From contig NW_015440970.1 in NCBI RefSeq assembly GCF_000150705.2, forward strand, positions 372,001-436,000: a DNA stretch of 64,000 nucleotides. The letters are read 5' to 3'. Positions 10,907 through 23,001 of this stretch are shown one piece after another. How positions within the stretch are numbered: position 1 is the first letter of the stretch; every line of letters starts with the position of its first letter. Under the pieces are notes generated by a model that was not told the origin of the DNA, made no database searches, and saw only the letters and a list, made by a program, of their open reading frames with translations. Origin of the DNA: Paracoccidioides lutzii Pb01 (Eukaryota > Ascomycota > Eurotiomycetes > Onygenales > Ajellomycetaceae). Made by a program: the position numbers and the translations under genes.

Positions 10907-11695
10907 AGAAAGGAAAATCTTCCCTTAAAAAACATCAAATCATCAACCTAATTTCTTTTTATTGTAAAAACAAAAAAAATTGTCCACCAAACAGGCCTAG
11001 GACCCTACATAACCGTTCTAAAAACCCACATCGACATCCTCACCGACCTCTCCCCGACGACCCTCACCACCCTAAAATCCCTCGCAAGCAAATATCGCTT
11101 CCTCCTCTTCGAAGACCGCAAATTCGTCGACATCGGCAGCACCGTCCAAAAGCAATACCACGGCGGCTCCCTCCGTATCTCCGAATGGGCTCACATCGTG
11201 AACTGCGCAATGCTCGCTGGGCCCGGTATCGTCGACGCTCTGGCGCAAACTGCGTCGACCCCTGAGTTCCGCAATGTATACGCTGATGAGGCGGAGGGTG
11301 GTCGCGCCCTGTTGATACTCGCGGAGATGACGTCTAAGGGCTCAATGGCGACGGGCGCTTACACGCAGCTCTCGGTGGAGGCGGCGAGGAGGCATAGGAG
11401 GTTTGTGCTGGGCTTTGTTGCTACGAGGGCACTTAATGATGTGCTGCCTGTTTCTACGGTCGATGGCGACGAGGAGGACTTTGTTGTCTTTACGACTGGG
11501 GTGAATCTATCGGCGAGTGGGGATGCACTGGGGCAACAGTATCAGACTCCCGCATCGGCTGTGCAGAGGGGGGCGGATTTTATCATTTCTGGTCGCGGCA
11601 TTTATGCGGCGGAGGATCCGCTGGAGGCTGTTCTGAGGTATCGGGAGGAGGGGTGGAAGGCGTATTTGGAGAGAGTTAAGGGGTATCAGGCGTGA
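10654..11695 (+). CDS. pyrG: Orotidine 5'-phosphate decarboxylase
   Basis: Exons 10654-10810 and 10995-11695 give 285 aa. The enzyme converts OMP to UMP, the last step of de novo pyrimidine synthesis, in the cytosol. The substrate-contacting SADVTT block is in exon 1. The catalytic set is visible as K62 in LKTHID and D93-x-K95-x-x-D98 in LLFEDRKFVDIG, equivalent to yeast Asp91, Lys93 and Asp96. Many fungal homologues have Ala where Val97 stands, a neutral position. The phosphate-binding end ISGRGIY is intact. The 184-nt intron carries a 36-A run. The 5' part of exon 2 uses mostly C-ending codons, while the 3' part is G-rich. This is the standard uridine-auxotrophy gene of filamentous fungi. 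Confidence 0.96.
10868..10903. repeat. Poly(A) tract within the pyrG intron
   Basis: A run of 36 consecutive A bases inside the intron 10811-10994. Long homopolymers recur in the introns and spacers of this window. Confidence 0.95.
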
Positions 11696-12649
11696 GGGGT
11701 GCTTGGTGTTTTAAACCAGCGGAAGACTCCTTTTCATCACCATCTTCATCCTTGAAACTCAGAAGCTCCTGGAGTTGAACTATGCAAGAGCGTGCTCTAT
11801 TGTAGTTACAACCCGATAGTACCACAGAGAGGACACGCGTTGGTATATTCTGCCCGTCAAACTCTTATCTCTGGTAGATATGGGACACTGGTGCTGTGCT
11901 GGTGCAGGAGATCATCTCATATATAGAGTCCAGACATTGAATCGTTCAATACAAACATATTATGACTAACTTCAATGGAGTAACTATATGTAGATAGAAC
12001 TACCCCTATACAACTGGGATAGATAAATGACCTATACAACATCTATCCTAAATGAACAATACTTGCATGTGCTCTTAACATTTATCTCCGGCTTTTGGTG
12101 ATTAATTGGCCTGGAATTCTCTTCATTATATCTACCCCACGTCCCCACACAACTTCAATTTCAAACGTTTCGACCGGAACACGCGCTTCGATATCCCCCC
12201 TGCTGAAATAACCATGATTGTGTGCTGTGGTGTGCTGTGGAGCATGCTTGGTCGACATGTGTTTTATCTTCTGGTGGTAGAGGAGACAAAACACGGAGAG
12301 AAAATAAAACGAGCGAGAGCTGGTAACTATGTTAACTAAGCTACCGAATCAGGAGTTGTAGATCACACAATCTCCAATGACACCTGTGAGATCCAAGCAC
12401 TGACATGCAAAATCTAGATGGATGGATCTGACAAACGTGAAGAACAAGGGGCTCACATACATCCTGTAACTTCATGTGGGTTAGTTACCAACGCAACCAA
12501 CTGCGTAACCGATATGCCAACGTTTCAGACGCCCAAGAAAGAGGGTTTTGAGAGAATTGGGTACCGTCCCACTTATCTCACTAGGGCGATTTCAGAATCC
12601 CGAAGAGAATAAATTTAGATCATTTTCTTACTCACATAGTTCTGTGCAA

Positions 12650-12653
12650 GTAT

Positions 12654-12692
<39 letters not shown>
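12650..12692. repeat. (TATT)n microsatellite
   Basis: About ten tandem TATT units in non-coding DNA. A similar tract lies near 59098-59150. Confidence 0.9.
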
Positions 12693-13412
12693 GATTTCTT
12701 TCTTCACAGCAATGATCTGTCATGCTGTGAGTTGCAAAATTCATAAAACTGACCACTAGTCCTGCAAGTCTCTCTTATAGTAGTACAACAAACTTTGTGA
12801 TGCTTATTCAGTTCAAAGACTTGTAATCTCCCCGCTGCTTGACATTTCAAACTCGAGAGCAGTTACCTGTGATCATCCACCAGTTATAAAACAGCTGCTC
12901 ATATGATACTGGTAAGATTCTTTAGAAGCTTCTGGTATATCAATACTTCTCTTCGGTGTGAGAATGGAGTGACAAAGTTAGATGATATGTGGTGAATGTC
13001 ATGGGTGAATTGCAAGAAGGCATTTCTTGTAATTTTTAACCATTGATTGATTGATGGTCCAAAGGGACGTCTACTACCAGTCAGGTCAAGTTCAAAACTT
13101 GATATGTGAAGGCATGAGAATGCAGATTATTTAAATAGTAAAAGTTTCATGTCTAATTGGCTTGTTTGGCTTGTGAAAACTACAAAATGCTACAAAACAT
13201 TCTTCCTCCATAAATATCAAAGAGATGTCCCCTCAGTAATATCAAGAAGAGTCCTGAGGACGTGTTGCAGCAGAAGCAAATCACCCAAGATTGGTAAAGG
13301 GTTATTTGGGATCCAAAAAGTCCCTGTCGATTATACATGTAACTCTTCCTAGGATTCGTTGACCTCATCAATTCGCAAGGATGACACAAGCCTGTTCGTG
13401 TAGGCTCGATTA

Positions 13413-13850
13413 TTGGGCAGTCATTTCGGCTTTAACAAGGATAACCCTCGGGTCTGTATGAGGGGATACACGGGAACAAGGGTTCTCTCGGGTACTACAG
13501 GCAAGTGGTGGATCAGGGCAATTTCCATTTCCTGCATCAAATTGAAGAAAGGTGAGTTTTTTCAAATATGTCAGGATCATGATGTTGTGCGAGATATGGA
13601 ACCATGGAATGTGGAAGATGTAACCGATGTGAATAAGACATATGTTCTGAGAAATGTCTTCATCATCAACTTTGTTGAAGAACACGAATTGGTGAATAGA
13701 TTATATCGAGAACGAAAAGGATCGGGTGTTGTGTGCAATATTTCTTCTGTAAATGCCGAAATGGGCGGTTACCTCCCGCAAAATGCTGAAGCTAACTGCA
13801 TTTTGGCTTCGGTCGGTCTGAATGCAATTAGCATTCATCATGCGTCTTGA
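13413..13850 (+). pseudogene. Possible short-chain dehydrogenase relic
   Basis: An open frame of 145 codons without an obvious promoter or introns. Its second half vaguely resembles the middle of short-chain dehydrogenases: NVF before a helix-like stretch, then RKGSGVVCNISSVNAEMGG, which resembles the beta-5/catalytic-Ser segment (xxxISSxxG). The downstream CILASVGLNAIS could be a decayed YxASKxALEAIS. The catalytic Tyr-x-x-x-Lys is not present and there is no Rossmann GxxxGxG N-terminus. It may instead be a chance frame. I treat it as a weak candidate for a decayed gene. Confidence 0.25.
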
Positions 13851-15045
13851 ACAGAAATATGTTGTATATTTCGAGCACAGTAGTTTTCGTGCTGAAGGAT
13901 ATCGTTATTATTATTGTCAATGATTGGATGAAGAACAAAATAGTTGACGGTCTGACCGTTCAGCCACACAGCATTGAAGAGTGATTAACCCCCGCGATTG
14001 CTCTGTTGCTGAACGAGGGGAGAATACTCCTGATTGGAGCGGTTGGGGCATTGACACGGGAGAGGCACAGGGAGTGGCTATCATGATTACTCCCGAGCTT
14101 ATCTGTCTCCTTGTTCCCCCGCTGTTTGAGTCCAAAGTCACACGCTGTGCTTTGAAAGAAATGAAATTTCAAATACGATAGTCACTTGCGGATCGACTCC
14201 ATCAGCATAGCCTGAACCGTTAAACGGACTGGCAGCCAGTGGAGAATGATTTTCGGGTGGTTAGAGTGTCATTGAAGTCAGCGATTTGCGAAATCCCCAT
14301 CTGTTGTAGCATCATTAGGCACAGCACTTGAATTGGCTTCGCCTCCAGTGTTATAGATAGTTAACCGCCGTTCTCATCCATTTTGCATCTCGAATCGAAA
14401 CTGCAGATGGCGAGTGCCAGAAATCATACATTCCCGTCAATTTTTCAACGTACTCCTCCCCGATACCAGCGCCCTTGTGACCGCTTTCCTGAATACCTGC
14501 AACCACCATCTAAATCTTTTTAACTGGCGGTGTGGCTGGTTGAAGCCTAATCTGTAATTAGTGTGTAACTGGGTATCCACTCTGACTGTGCCAATGACCT
14601 CTGGAGGGGCAACACTGTGCACTCCTTGACGCATCGTCAAACAAGAGTGCATAGTAGGAAGACTAATTACAGTTCCTGCATGGGCGGCACAGCGGAATAT
14701 CTTTCCTATCCATGCTTGTTCTTGGTTAGAACAAGGTTGGTGCCATCATTATCTGGACGTCAAAGAGTGTTCCATTGGTCAAAGAGGGATACATGGACCA
14801 CCATATCCCACTGGGACACACCCCTGGCTTGTATTTTTAACAGTGGGTGACCAGTGCCAGTGGGGAAGAAACATCTTCGCCAGACTCTGTAAGGAGGTGG
14901 TGGGCTTGTAAAGAGAGCCTGGGATGCAGGCATGTGCTATTTCTATGCAGCTTCACTTCTCTTTTCAATCTGCGATCATATCACACGGCCAATTCGTCCT
15001 TTCACTTGGGATGTTGTAGACCATAGACCATCTGTGGGGCTTTCT

Positions 15046-15106
15046 TTTTTTTTCTTTTTTTTTCTTTTTTCTTTTTCTTTTTTTCTTTTTCTTTTTTTTT
15101 TTTTGG
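15046..15106. repeat. T-rich (T)nC tract
   Basis: Interrupted poly-T with regularly spaced single C bases, in non-coding DNA. Confidence 0.85.
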
Positions 15107-16626
15107 AATCAGTTGTCTTATCTCTGGAGAGGTAAGCTATGTCCAATTTTGATGTTTGGGAGTTTCTCGGGCTGATCGTAGGCGAGGTTGAAGAGTGGAT
15201 CGTTCGTGAAACAACCTCACACACTTATTTCACCCCAGGGCAGGCCAAGGCCTTTACTCCCTTTTATTTTTTATTTTATTTTATTTTATTTTGCTTCTTA
15301 TTGTTTTACTACATTTGCTGGCCGCTGCGGCCAGTCATGTGGAGCGATGATGGAAGCAGTTTGTTTGCGGGCGCATAACGTGGGCCCCGCAGCCAGGTCA
15401 ACAAAGTCAGTCAGTCCATAGCTAATCAACTGCTGGCGGCAACTGGCGACTTCGGTGGGTGCCAGTCCATCGAATCAGTCGGTGATGGGCCTTTGAGGAT
15501 GAAGCAAATATAATGGGGTAAAATTAAAACGGAGACCTTTCGTCAGAAAAATTGTTTGACAGTTCTCTAATTTTATATCTCGTTTGTGGGACAGATCTCT
15601 TTTTCTCCTTTTTGCTCCCTGTTTTGTTTTTGTTTGTTTGTTTGTTTTGGTTGACATTCGGGCATCTCTATATATAACCCAAGTACTCCGTAGTTAATGC
15701 AGAGTATATATCAATCTCGTAGACTTTTTGTTTTCCTGACTGTGATATATGGTCATATATATATATATATCTCATCACCAGACCCCGCCCCCCCTGCATT
15801 GCACACCCAACATCCCCCCCCTCCAATAGAGTCTGCCGTTTGTATGCAAGGAACCTTTCTTTTCGCGACCACTCTTCAGGATATCCGTTGTCCGTTCTGT
15901 TGGAGAGCTGATTTGTTCCTTTTCTTGCGGGGTTGTTTGTTACGCATTTATTTAGCCTTGGGTCTCGTTCACATAAGAGAGCAACTACTACGGTAGCACA
16001 ACTTCATTGTTTGGATATTCCCGTCCACAGTTTCGCTTTCTCTATACCCTTTCTCTCTCTCCCTGCTTCGCCGGACACGGCCAGGGACCTGGTGCCCAAC
16101 AAAGGAAGATCTGAATCTCTGCACCTGAATCTCAGCTTCTCAGCTTCTCAGCTCCCATGCATTCCTTTGTTGTGCATCTGTAAAATATATACTCTCTCTC
16201 ATACTCCTGCCCACCCCACTGCTGGCAGACTGCTGGCAGCCTTTCAGAAGCAGGAGAGATCGTTATTCACCAACGCTCTACATTCATCCACAGAACAGGG
16301 CTAAAAGTGATACATACGTACGGGGCGTCGAGCTACAGCTGGCATCAACGTGGCTGATATCTCGTGGTCTGTTACAAGCCTTGGAACTTGACACGGCGCG
16401 TGCCTTCACTTACTTGGTACGTACGTTTGATGAATGAATCTCCCGCGACATGTGATGGTATCTTCATAGCTCACCCCATGACAATGTCCACTAATAACAT
16501 CGCTGCAGCTCACCCTGCCCGGCAATCTGCATTTGCATCCCACATCCCACATCTCACGTCTCACATCTCGTATATCAAAACCCCATATAGCCTTTGAAAA
16601 AAAAAAAAAAAAAGGCTTGACTAAGC

Positions 16627-18087
16627 ATGGATACTCTCACATGCCAACAGACAAATAGTCCCGTGGCTCTTCAACAGCAACGACTTCCCCCTATACATAT
16701 GCATGAGGACGCAGTCACTTCTCCTTTTCTCTACATTCCTTCACCTTCACAAGACGACGGCACTCTTCATTCATCCTCCAATGCCTCCCTGTCTACGCAC
16801 TACGCCAATCCATCGGAATCAACTGCATCTTGTTTCAGCATTGGCTCCGATCCGAAAACATTCTATTCAGCCATCGAGTTTACCGATGCCACCTTGCACC
16901 AGAGTCTTTCTCCAGCAATATCAGAGTTAGGCCCGTTGAGCCCGTGGAGTACGTTTTCCGCTATGAGCAATGAAACTGGCCTTGAGGAGTCGCGGTGCTT
17001 GATCGAATGTTCAACCAACCCAGCAGTACGGCAGAACACATCGTCCCTCTCCAAGAAACATGCACACAAGAAATCGAAACCCAGTCTATCCAGAACATCT
17101 TCATGTTCCACGGGTAGACGCCGTTCATCGAGATCATCTTCGATGATCCGTCGTAGGTCGAAGAAGCAAGTCCATCATAAGGCTGGACCTTGGTCTCAAA
17201 TTTATTCCTCCACATCACGTCAGGGGGACTCTGTCTTTAGCAAGAAACGAGAGGATCTTGTATCACTCCATCGGAACAGTTGTCGTTTATTTGAAACCAG
17301 CATGGGTGAATCTGACGCAGAAACGAGAATGGGACACCACGATTCAAAACCCACTGCTGCTGGGGGGATTTCTTCTACTTCGACGCGCAAGTCAAAGCTT
17401 CATCGATCACATTCCACGGCAGCAGATATCATCGCCGTGCGAAACAAGCTGACGCCACGGCAAACAAGCAAACCCTTCCGTAAAGCATCCCAATCCTACT
17501 CCCCGCTTCTTCGCTCAGCAACCCACTCTCCTATCTCACCAACATTCTCTGATGGACCTAGACAGGCCGTCCCTGCTACCCAGCACCACCAACACTGGAG
17601 CCCGAACGTCATGCGCCATTCTTCATCCCAGGACAACTTGCAATCAGAAGACGATCTGGCAAATTACAGACCCATGCCCGCCACAGTCATCGACTGGACG
17701 TCCCCCTCTACCCGCAGACGTGAGTACGAAAAGATCGACCGCTCAACGCGTGGGGTGCGCGGCATGTGGCGGAAATTAGCGCCCAGCTGGTGCCAATCTG
17801 GCGGAAGTCGGATGCCGTTTTTTGAAGAAGGGAAAGGAGGGAAGGGTATGTACGACGGTAGCGTGAGACGGTTTAGAATGGATGTGCCTGAGGATGACGG
17901 GGGTAGCCCTAGCTGTCGTAGCAATGAAAAACATTGGCAAGCTGCGAAAACGAAATGGAGGTGGAATGAGAGCAGTGTTTCTCGCACTGGGAGTTTCCGT
18001 GGTGGGAAGGGGGCGGGCGAGGGAGCGGGGGGTATCGTTCATGGGAAATGGCGTTGCTTGGGCATTACACGGAAAGTGAATGCATGA
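16627..18087 (+). CDS. Ser-rich basic protein of unknown function
   Basis: A single open frame of 486 codons starting at the first ATG. I do not recognise a named domain. Composition is strongly Ser/Thr/Pro-rich and looks disordered. A basic Arg/Ser block at about residues 140-182 (GRRRSSRSSSMIRRRSKK) resembles a nuclear-localisation or phospho-regulated segment. The C-terminal part contains the best candidate for a conserved core, around residues 362-420 (EKIDRSTRGVRGMWRKLAPSW, then RMPFFEEGKGGKGMYDGSVRRFRMDVPEDD). It is likely a fungus-specific regulatory protein, but that is inferred from composition only. The region upstream is long and pyrimidine-rich, consistent with a long leader. Confidence 0.7.
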   Translation: MDTLTCQQTNSPVALQQQRLPPIHMHEDAVTSPFLYIPSPSQDDGTLHSSSNASLSTHYANPSESTASCFSIGSDPKTFYSAIEFTDATLHQSLSPAISELGPLSPWSTFSAMSNETGLEESRCLIECSTNPAVRQNTSSLSKKHAHKKSKPSLSRTSSCSTGRRRSSRSSSMIRRRSKKQVHHKAGPWSQIYSSTSRQGDSVFSKKREDLVSLHRNSCRLFETSMGESDAETRMGHHDSKPTAAGGISSTSTRKSKLHRSHSTAADIIAVRNKLTPRQTSKPFRKASQSYSPLLRSATHSPISPTFSDGPRQAVPATQHHQHWSPNVMRHSSSQDNLQSEDDLANYRPMPATVIDWTSPSTRRREYEKIDRSTRGVRGMWRKLAPSWCQSGGSRMPFFEEGKGGKGMYDGSVRRFRMDVPEDDGGSPSCRSNEKHWQAAKTKWRWNESSVSRTGSFRGGKGAGEGAGGIVHGKWRCLGITRKVNA

Positions 18088-19564
18088 CAAATTGGGCTGG
18101 GCATACATTAGGTTGTGATTTTTTTTTTTTTTGTCTTGAAAATTTCTTTATATTCTTCCGCTGGGTGGAGTTTTAAATAGATTGTCCATTCAGTTAATAT
18201 GCTGCAGGCATTCTTTTCTACACTGCATTACACTGCATGGTTAATGTTTCCTGTCTGTCTTATCACGACTCAGTCTTGGGTGGTGATGTCTCATGTCTCA
18301 ACGCTTTTTCCTCTTTCAGGTGCATAAGTTTACAGTCCCCTTAGATCCTGAATGCTTGCAAGACAGACTCTTAAATATCACATATATCCTTTCACTCAAT
18401 GCTAATTCTTACTGCTATACCACGATAGTTTACTTTCCCTGATGTTGTTCCTAGCCTTCTTACTCGAGTTTCGGGACACTAGTTAACAGTTTTAGTTACT
18501 TTGCAATATAACTATCCCGGCTCACCTCCCTCCCGCCATTTCAACGAACAGATTGAACTCCTTCCCCGACGTCCACGATGTTATGCTCCGTAACAAAACA
18601 AGCATTCCTGACTCTTCTAACCACATACGAACATAGGGATTGAGTGTAAAACAGGGGTTTCCCGTCCGCTCGGCCGTACTCAATTCACACGCCGGGCCCT
18701 GAGTAGTTGGGTGGACCACCTGCAAATCCGGGATTTCATATGTTGCTTTATAAATCCTTTTACACCATAGGAGATTTTGCATGGAGTTATTTATGGATAA
18801 ACAGAGGATATCCTTCTGCATGCGAACGTAGGTAGTGGAATATAGGACTTCCCGTCCGCTCAGCCATCCTCAAACCACTCCCCGGCCTATTAGCAGCTGG
18901 GTTGGGGTGACGACCAGCGAACCTGGGCTTTTGTATATTCTCTCCGTCAGTATTTTGTTCTTTATCTGGGCAATTCCATCTATGAATGGATAGGTAATCT
19001 TTGGACAGTTCCTTTTCATGGCTGTTATTTTTTTTAAGAGAATGGCAGGAAGTGTGCTTGTAGAGAATTGAATGAGAGCAAGGCCGACTTGAGAAACATG
19101 GGACATACCTCATTTGTGCCCTGTGTCTGGTAACCGGTACCTTTTGGAGATTAGTGTAACTAGAGTAGTTGTGGTTTGAATATGGAAATGAGAAACTTGT
19201 TAAGGAGACAATGTGTAGTCCTCTCTTAATCTATTCCATGTATACCTAGGGAATCAGGTATATATATCAATCTCATAACCTCCAAACGCCAACCCTGCTG
19301 CAACATCCTTTTTTGTCTATAACCAGAAATGAAGGAGGAACAGAAAAAAAAAAAATGTACGTATATGTACATTCACTCATAAAACATGCAAAAACCAGTG
19401 TGGGTATATGCGAATTTCCCATCTAGAAAAGAAAAAAAAAAGAAAACGTACAAAAAACCAGACGATTCCCTCAAAATCAAAAGGCCCGCCAGCCTACGAA
19501 ACGGTTTATTCCCCGTTCACCAGTTAATGCTCAAGATCTAAATTGCCCTCTTAAAAGAGCCTGA
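18088..19564. other. Intergenic region with a second tandem duplication
   Basis: No gene is seen. It holds 3' flanks of the two convergent neighbours and the duplicated repeat at 18624-19013. Confidence 0.55.
18624..19013. repeat. Diverged tandem duplication, unit about 195 bp
   Basis: Copy A starts at about 18624 (CATACGAACATAGG) and copy B at about 18819 (CATGCGAACGTAGG). Shared landmarks are TTCCCGTCCGCTC (18658 and 18849), then CCGGCC/CCGGGCC, GTTGGGT/GCTGGGTT and ATGGATA. On the minus strand each copy reads GGC(C/T)GAGCGGACGGGA, which resembles a Pol III A-box, but I see no B-box at tRNA spacing. The family is unknown. Confidence 0.6.
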
Positions 19565-20354
19565 TCACAGAAGATCGAAATCATCAAGTTTTTCACGGTA
19601 TCGCAAGATATTTCTCTTGATCTTACTCGAATCAACCCAAGTGACGAAATCCTCGAGATTTCTGTTAACAAGGAATGCGGGATCCGTGACGACCTCCGTA
19701 CCAACACGGACATGACCTTGCTCGATGAATTTAACGGCCTGACAACATTAACGCGTAGAGTCAGTCTTCATTCATCCAATGATTATTTGGTAATGCCCCG
19801 CATCGAAGAAGAAAGCTAGGGTAACAAGAGGAAAGCGCTAAAAAAAAAAAAAAAAACTCACCGCAGGTACATGCTCCACCATCCCCATCCTCACCATGAC
19901 AACCCCCAATCTCCTCCTTGCAAACGCACTGACCGTAACTTCTCTCTCAACTCTGCTTAACCCAGCCCCTTGCTCGCGATTCTGCTTCAAAATGCCCGTC
20001 GCCCACAGCTTCTCCAGCATCTGACTCTCAATCTCCTTACGGAACGGGTCATCTGGATCCAGCGCAGAGAGCTTATGTGCTAGTTGCCGGAGGGAGCCGC
20101 AGAGGGTGTTGTATTTTTGATAATCGAGCGGGTGCTGGAGGTGATAGCGTTGTCGGACGGTGGCTTCCCGGTGTCCGGCGTCGGATTTGTAGGTGTGAAG
20201 ATCAACCTTGCGGAGGAGCCTGGTGAGAGATTTGATATTAGAAATTTGGTGCCAATTCTACATTTTGCGGTTTGGGCGGGTCAAGTAAGTTTGTTTTAAT
20301 TCTATCCGGGTACTGTACATACTTCTGTTCGTGATGCTTGAGTTTTCGAACCAT
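19565..20354 (-). CDS. IMP3: U3 snoRNP protein Imp3 (S4 domain)
   Basis: Minus-strand exons 20354-20323, 20219-19862 and 19738-19565 give 187 aa, against about 183-184 aa in yeast and human. Imp3 acts in the nucleolus with Mpp10 and Imp4, promoting U3 snoRNA pairing with the pre-rRNA during 18S maturation. The start MVRKLKHHEQKLLRKVD is typical, followed by HREATVRQRYHLQ and the YNTLCGSLRQLAHKLS block. The S4 RNA-binding domain is about residues 108-170 (FARRRLGVVMVRMGM then AVKFIEQGHVRVG). The end, LRYREKLDDFDLL, is the expected family terminus. Exon 1 codes only ten residues plus two bases. Intron 2 has a poly-T run (on the coding strand) right after the donor GTGAGT. Confidence 0.95.
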
Positions 20355-22530
20355 GCTGGCGATGACTGCCGGTTACCGGGTAGCATCAAATAAATTGGGT
20401 TTCCGGAGTGCTATAACCCCCCTAACCCCAGTCTTCTAGGATTTGAGACGGTAGGCAGGCTCAAAAACTTCAGAAACAGATATGGTTGATATTTGATCAA
20501 GGCAAAGCGAGATGCAAATTTGCTGTCGGAAGGCGGTGAGAATACTGCCAGTCACATAGTTAGAAATTGTCAGAAACATGTTTGCATTGATTGCACTCCG
20601 CCATCCCCAGAGCAACCTCGTCCGACATCGAAGTTCTACGTACAATGACATGGGGATTAGCTATACGGAGAAGAGATGTGCTAGCTGGGTCTGTTCCGCA
20701 TATGGGACGGAGTTGTGGAATTGCTTTACAGCCTAGGCTAAACAGTCCCCATCTGCTCCTTTAAGTGCGGGCGCAGTTGGATGTCAATTGCTCAAGTAGT
20801 AGTTTGTCATTGCTAACCTCCTGGCAAAAATAGACCTCATCACCTCGTTTTGGGGCGGAATCATTGCTTCGGCTTTAGACTCCGAAGTGCAGCAGGCAGG
20901 GATAACCTCCGGGGGCGGAACAGACATCTCATCTCTGAAGACTCTAGAAATAGCACATCATTGCTGGTTGCCTATTTCCGAGCTTTCCGCCAGGTCAGAT
21001 GGAGGAGGTGTGGCCCGTTTGACGAACTGGAAGAACTGAGGGAACTGAAAGAAACAAACATCAACAGCACGAAAACCCAATGTCTTAGGAAACCGGATGG
21101 AATTGACGAAATTGGCACTGTGTTTTGAGCTGCGACTAGTTCACATGGCTCGCAGAGGCATCTTCCTGTGTTGCCGTCGGTGTCTTTTCAAGAAGTCCGG
21201 CCAATGAAGATCAGCAGGGATATTTGCCCTAAGATGTTGCAATCGCCCCACCCTTCCCTTGCGGAAGCCCGGAATCACTCTGTCAGGATCGAATCACACC
21301 ACACTTTCAAGTTGTGAAAGTTTCAACCAATCCGCGATTCGTTTTTACTTAGAAAAATGTTTTGAAATATCGAATTAATAGGGAGATCCGAACGATGCAA
21401 CAGAGCCCAGTTTCTATTTTTACATTTTGATCCTCATGGTTTGCTCTTCAGAACAGCTCCAAAAATTGATCTTTTCTGTCAAACGTCGAAAGGTGCGACC
21501 TCATCGCTAACGGACACTTCTTATTCGCCACATCTTTACCAAAAGAGACAGGGTTCCACTCCACCGCTTTCACAGATCCGCTCTTGTGTCATTCACCATT
21601 GCGCGCATTTTGCTCCTCTTTTACCTAAGGTCCCCCGGGCTTGTGCGTATGTGCTTACGAATTCCTCCGAGCCAATTACATGGGCTTAGACGCCCCAAGC
21701 ATGGCCTAGAGACAAAGAACACCAACGGGGTCTGATATTGACACTCGTTTTAAATATCCGGTAACACTGATGATGATGCCAAGTGCCTCTGCGCTGACGT
21801 GATCAGGGATTTTCCGACTGAATAAATAAACGATTCGAGTTACGGAGTAGAGCTTCAGCGGAATTTGATCCAGTGTTTATTTAGTTCTTACGACAACGGC
21901 TAAGCCCCTGGCGTAAAATAACAGGATTTCATTACAAAAAGAGTTGCTTCTTGATTCTGAAGCCCATTTTCATTTTGGCCACCTTACGATTCCATGAACC
22001 TTAAGAGGCGATTGCATTTCCAGAATTCTGCGGTTCCATACAAACCGTTTTAAACTTTCTGAATTGTTGGAATCCCGAACATTTACCTCTACCCAATTTC
22101 ACCCTCATTTTTTATTACATCATCACTAATTCCGCCGAACATACATAGCTAACTGGGGGGGTGGAGAGGGGGGGCGCATCTGTAAGAACAGCCACGCTCC
22201 GTTTGATACCTCATTACGGCGGTTTCCTGTGAGTTCGGACATTTCATGAAACCCCTTTATTAATAACGTTGCAGCTCCAAGGCTGTCTTCTCCAGTCCGA
22301 TGCACCGCAATTACTCTTTGTGCCACTTGAGCACTTTGCATGCGGCACGATATCCACGTTGAACATTTTGATATGAACGCGACTTGGAATCCTGCCTCAA
22401 ACTATTGTTTCAACACTCACTCGAACTCTCCGAGAAAGCCTTCGCTCTTCGAAAACCGGTCATCTTGAACCGCAGTGATTAGGAGGGAATAATCAGAAGC
22501 AACAAATACAAGAAGGAGAAGGAAAAGGAA
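20355..22530. other. 2.2-kb intergenic region
   Basis: It lies between the divergent IMP3 and the small orphan at 22531. Short frames on both strands show no family similarity, and I see no RNA gene or repeat of note. Confidence 0.5.
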
Positions 22531-23001
22531 ATGCTCCCTACCGACAAGCTAAAGGCGTTGTTGCCCAGCACTGTGCATTCCATTACTCAACCACCAAGTC
22601 GCTATCCATCTCCCTCCCCTACCTCATCCCCGGAATCATTCACTCGCCTTTCTTCTACACCCCCGCCATCACACATGCTTCCTGACTCGTTGGAAGACTC
22701 CATTTTCGCCGACTATGACGACAGCAGATCCAATGATATGGACCAGCAAGTCAAGCTCGCATTGACCGAACTGCTCAACTCGGCGTCGATAAAATCTGAC
22801 CAACAAGTGCGCATGTGGGTGCAGAATAAGCTCATGGACACTGAGCACAGGCTAAAAGCGAGGCGCAGGAGTCGGATTCTGAACATGGGGAATATGGGTG
22901 TGACCAACAATAGAAATGTCTCGCCAACATTGAATCCCCCCGGTGTATCAGTTTCAGATATGCAACCAGGTTTTTGCGGGAGATTGCCTCTCGTGGAGTA
23001 A
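22531..23001 (+). CDS. Small fungal protein of unknown function
   Basis: A single exon of 156 codons beginning at an ATG in an A-rich, Kozak-like context. The N-terminal half is Pro/Ser-rich (SPSPTSSPESF). An acidic stretch (DSIFADYDDSRSND) precedes a helical segment at about residues 70-112 (VKLALTELLN..., then QVRMWVQNKLMDTEHRLKARRR) that ends in a basic cluster. The helical plus basic segment looks like the functional core, perhaps for binding a partner or nucleic acid, but I do not recognise a named domain. It is likely real because the codons read through without interruption and the composition is protein-like. Confidence 0.65.
   Translation: MLPTDKLKALLPSTVHSITQPPSRYPSPSPTSSPESFTRLSSTPPPSHMLPDSLEDSIFADYDDSRSNDMDQQVKLALTELLNSASIKSDQQVRMWVQNKLMDTEHRLKARRRSRILNMGNMGVTNNRNVSPTLNPPGVSVSDMQPGFCGRLPLVE

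Larger units (their letters stand above)
11696..16626. other. 4.9-kb gene-poor region
   Basis: No intact gene is recognised. Contents are a TATT microsatellite (12650-12692), a possible dehydrogenase relic (13413-13850), a T/C-rich tract (15046-15106) and the long upstream region of the Ser-rich orphan, which has a TATATATA stretch near 15668. The bases before 16627 (poly-A, then a CTTGACTAAG-like end) resemble an intron 3' end, so a spliced 5' leader is possible. Confidence 0.5.

Noticed and set aside
18640..18940. Idea that the duplicated element is a tRNA-derived SINE
   Set aside because: An A-box-like string is present on the minus strand, but no B-box at correct spacing and no poly-A or T-run end was found, so only an unclassified repeat is claimed.
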